Assembly (NCBI GenBank): GCA_903862155.1
Contig: CAIOXF010000368.1
Location: forward strand, 1-17,366
Reading direction: 5' to 3'
Origin: an uncultured cyanobacterium
GTDB taxonomy: Bacteria > Cyanobacteriota > Cyanobacteriia > PCC-6307 > Cyanobiaceae
DNA length: 17,366 nucleotides
Position 1 is the first letter of the stretch. Each line of letters starts with the position of its first letter. Positions 15,805 through 17,366 of the stretch are shown here, piece by piece. The translations under genes and the position numbers were made by a program. The notes below the pieces were generated by a model. The model was not told the origin of the DNA and searched no databases. It saw only the letters and a program-made list of their open reading frames with translations.

Positions 15805-16695
15805 ATGGACTCCGCCGCAGCTCAGCTTTCTCGCTTGGATGTCCGTCCATTGGATGACGATTGGCGAGGCTGGTTGCAGCTCAACCGGGATCGCGGCTGC
15901 GACCGGCGCGTGCTGTTCGAGAAGGCGGCGGCCCAGGGTTTCGATCGCCAGGCGATCGCCCTGGAATTGGGTGGCTGGCGCGCGGTGGGCGTTGAGCCGC
16001 CCGACACCGAGGCTCCCGAACCGGAGCCCTCACGCTCCGGGGATCTCTGGCAGCGGCTGGCCCAGGCCCCGCTCACCCGCCCCGGCACCACGCCACGGGC
16101 CTGGCGGCTGGACACACCTCTTGCCCAGATTTACGAGATTCCCGGCCTGCTCAGCCGTCAGGAATGCGCGGCGGTGATGGCCGCCATCGAGCAGTCGCTC
16201 AAGCCATCAACCGTGACCCGCGGCCCCAGCGACTACCGCACCAGCAGCACCTGCCACCTGGGCAGTGCTGCGCCAGAGCTGGCCCGGGAGCTGGACCGTC
16301 GCTTTGCGGCATTGATTGGTGTGGATCCGGCGTTTTCAGAGCCGCTGCAGGGCCAGCGCTACGACCCCGGCCAGTACTTCAAGGCCCATACCGATTGGTT
16401 TGCCCCCGGTACGAACGAATACACGGAGCACACCAACCCTGGCGGGCAGCGCACCTGGACCCTGATGGTTTACCTGAATGCCGTTGAGCGCGGCGGTGAA
16501 ACCTGTTTTGAGCGCATTGGCCGCTGTTTCACTCCCGTACCCGGCACGGCAGTGGCCTGGAACAACCTGCTCCTCGACGGTCGACCCAACCACCACACCC
16601 TGCATGAGGCGATGCCGGTGGAGGCTGGGCGTAAGTATGTGATCACCAAATGGTTCCGCGCCGAAACCGGGCGCATCCTCCGTGATCAGCTCTGA
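15805..16695 (+). CDS. Prolyl-4-hydroxylase-like 2OG-Fe(II) dioxygenase
   Basis: A 296-residue protein. Residues about 105-288 are a prolyl 4-hydroxylase-type double-stranded beta-helix. Iron ligands are H195 and D197 in YFKAHTDWF and H267 in [17 protein letters not shown]277 should bind the 2-oxoglutarate C5 carboxylate. [11 protein letters not shown] and [17 protein letters not shown] are typical P4H blocks. All catalytic residues are present. It would hydroxylate a proline using O2 and 2-oxoglutarate, which links it to oxygen and carbon/nitrogen status. Residues 1-100 hold a short helical region (about 18-62) and a Pro/Glu-rich linker; I do not recognise the helical part. No signal peptide. 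The ATG at 15805 is 32 bp from the divergent GT60 gene. The 3' end overlaps maf by 14 bp. Confidence 0.9.
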   Translation: MDSAAAQLSRLDVRPLDDDWRGWLQLNRDRGCDRRVLFEKAAAQGFDRQAIALELGGWRAVGVEPPDTEAPEPEPSRSGDLWQRLAQAPLTRPGTTPRAWRLDTPLAQIYEIPGLLSRQECAAVMAAIEQSLKPSTVTRGPSDYRTSSTCHLGSAAPELARELDRRFAALIGVDPAFSEPLQGQRYDPGQYFKAHTDWFAPGTNEYTEHTNPGGQRTWTLMVYLNAVERGGETCFERIGRCFTPVPGTAVAWNNLLLDGRPNHHTLHEAMPVEAGRKYVITKWFRAETGRILRDQL

Positions 16696-17281
16696 GCTGC
16701 CCCTGCTGCTGGCCTCTGCATCGCCTGCCCGGCGCCGCTTGTTGGAGCAGGCTCGGATTCCCCATCGCGTGCAGGTGAGTGGGGTGGATGAAGACGCCAT
16801 CACCCATGCCGATCCAGCCCAGTTGGTGCAGGCCTTGGCGGCCGCGAAGGCTGGGGCGGTGCATCAGCAACTGGAGGCGGCTGGGGAGTTGGCAGGCCTC
16901 AGTGGCGTGCTCGGTTGTGATTCGGTGCTCGCCTTTGGGGGCGAGGTGTTTGGCAAGCCGGCGGATGCGGCGGAAGCCATCGCCCGGTGGCAGCAGATGG
17001 CGGGAAGCGCCGGGGAGCTCCACACCGGGCACTGCCTGCTCACTGCTGGTTGTGGTGCGGCGCTGCCGCCTCAGGGCACCACCATCACCACCCGTGTGTA
17101 CTTCGCACCGCTGTCGTTGGCGCAGATCGAGGCCTATGTGGCCACCGGCGAACCGTTGCAATGTGCCGGTGCCTTTGCCCTGGAGGGTGTGGGCGGACTG
17201 GTGGTGGAACGGATCGACGGCTGCTTTTCCAATGTGATTGGCCTCAGCTTGCCGCTGCTGCGGCAGTGGCTGAGCCACTGA
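16682..17281 (+). CDS. maf: Maf family nucleoside triphosphate pyrophosphatase
   Basis: A 199-residue Maf protein. Members hydrolyse non-canonical or dTTP/UTP-type nucleotides to monophosphates; some slow septum formation when overproduced. The signature [10 protein letters not shown] is at 12-21, the catalytic Asp is in GCDSVL (D80), and GKP (91-93), HTGH (114-117) and CAGAFALEG (161-169) follow, with NVIGLSL near the end. Length is normal. The start is GTG at 16682, inside the end of the hydroxylase gene, and gives the standard [10 protein letters not shown] opening; the two genes are likely co-transcribed. The particular substrate cannot be told from sequence alone. Confidence 0.93.
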   Translation: MISSELPLLLASASPARRRLLEQARIPHRVQVSGVDEDAITHADPAQLVQALAAAKAGAVHQQLEAAGELAGLSGVLGCDSVLAFGGEVFGKPADAAEAIARWQQMAGSAGELHTGHCLLTAGCGAALPPQGTTITTRVYFAPLSLAQIEAYVATGEPLQCAGAFALEGVGGLVVERIDGCFSNVIGLSLPLLRQWLSH

Positions 17282-17366
17282 AGCTGTTACAGAACCGCAA
17301 CTGGTTGGTGGGCGTCGCTGGCCGTGGCTAACGCATAGGGAGTGCGTTGTCGATCCCTGTGATGAA
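17282..17366. other. Intergenic end of window
   Basis: The last 85 bases contain no gene I can support. A small stem (AACGCA at 17330-17335 with TGCGTT at 17343-17348) is present without a T-run. An ATG at 17362 could begin the next gene, but nothing further is visible. Confidence 0.4.

Overview
This window looks like chromosomal DNA of a high-GC picocyanobacterium of the Synechococcus/Cyanobium group. The evidence is its cyanobacterial genes: an ARC6/Ftn2-type division protein, an Npun_F0494-family protein, a group 2 (cyanobacterial type) sigma-70 factor and a split pyruvate dehydrogenase E1-alpha. Coding density is high, several genes use TTG or GTG starts, and visible Shine-Dalgarno sequences are rare. 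Species assignment is inference; no rRNA or tRNA gene was seen.

Left part (1-5262, minus strand): the first residues of a Bax-inhibitor-1-like membrane protein, then phoH, rpsP, ffh and ftn2, transcribed right to left. These serve RNA/ribosome metabolism, translation, co-translational membrane targeting and Z-ring anchoring. The plus-strand gene pdhA starts divergently from ftn2. Just after pdhA lies a convergent, frameshifted and 5'-truncated remnant of a histone-deacetylase-like (AcuC/HDAC) gene.

Middle (about 6830-7985): an AT-richer island that differs from its GC-rich surroundings. It holds one weak two-helix membrane-protein ORF (7077-7568) and a tight series of three consecutive stem-loops (7776-7929) that may be an undescribed structured RNA. 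After it come a minus-strand group 2 sigma factor and the bifunctional NAD(P)HX repair enzyme Nnr, which is divergent from the tRNA thiolase gene mnmA.

Right part (11952-17281): a compact minus-strand run reading GT60-like GlcNAc-transferase, Npun_F0494 protein, AbrB-type antitoxin, Doc/Fic-type toxin, cobyric acid synthase (cobQ) and a short 2Fe-2S protein. The last four genes are joined by 4-base start/stop overlaps. Head-to-head with the glycosyltransferase, across only 32 bp, is a prolyl-4-hydroxylase-like 2OG-Fe(II) dioxygenase, which itself overlaps maf.

The most interesting feature is the P4H/GT60 pair. In Dictyostelium and Toxoplasma these same two enzyme types act in sequence, hydroxylating a proline on Skp1 and then capping it with GlcNAc. 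Finding them as divergent neighbours in a cyanobacterium suggests a bacterial hydroxyproline-glycosylation module with unknown substrate. This is inference from domain content and position.
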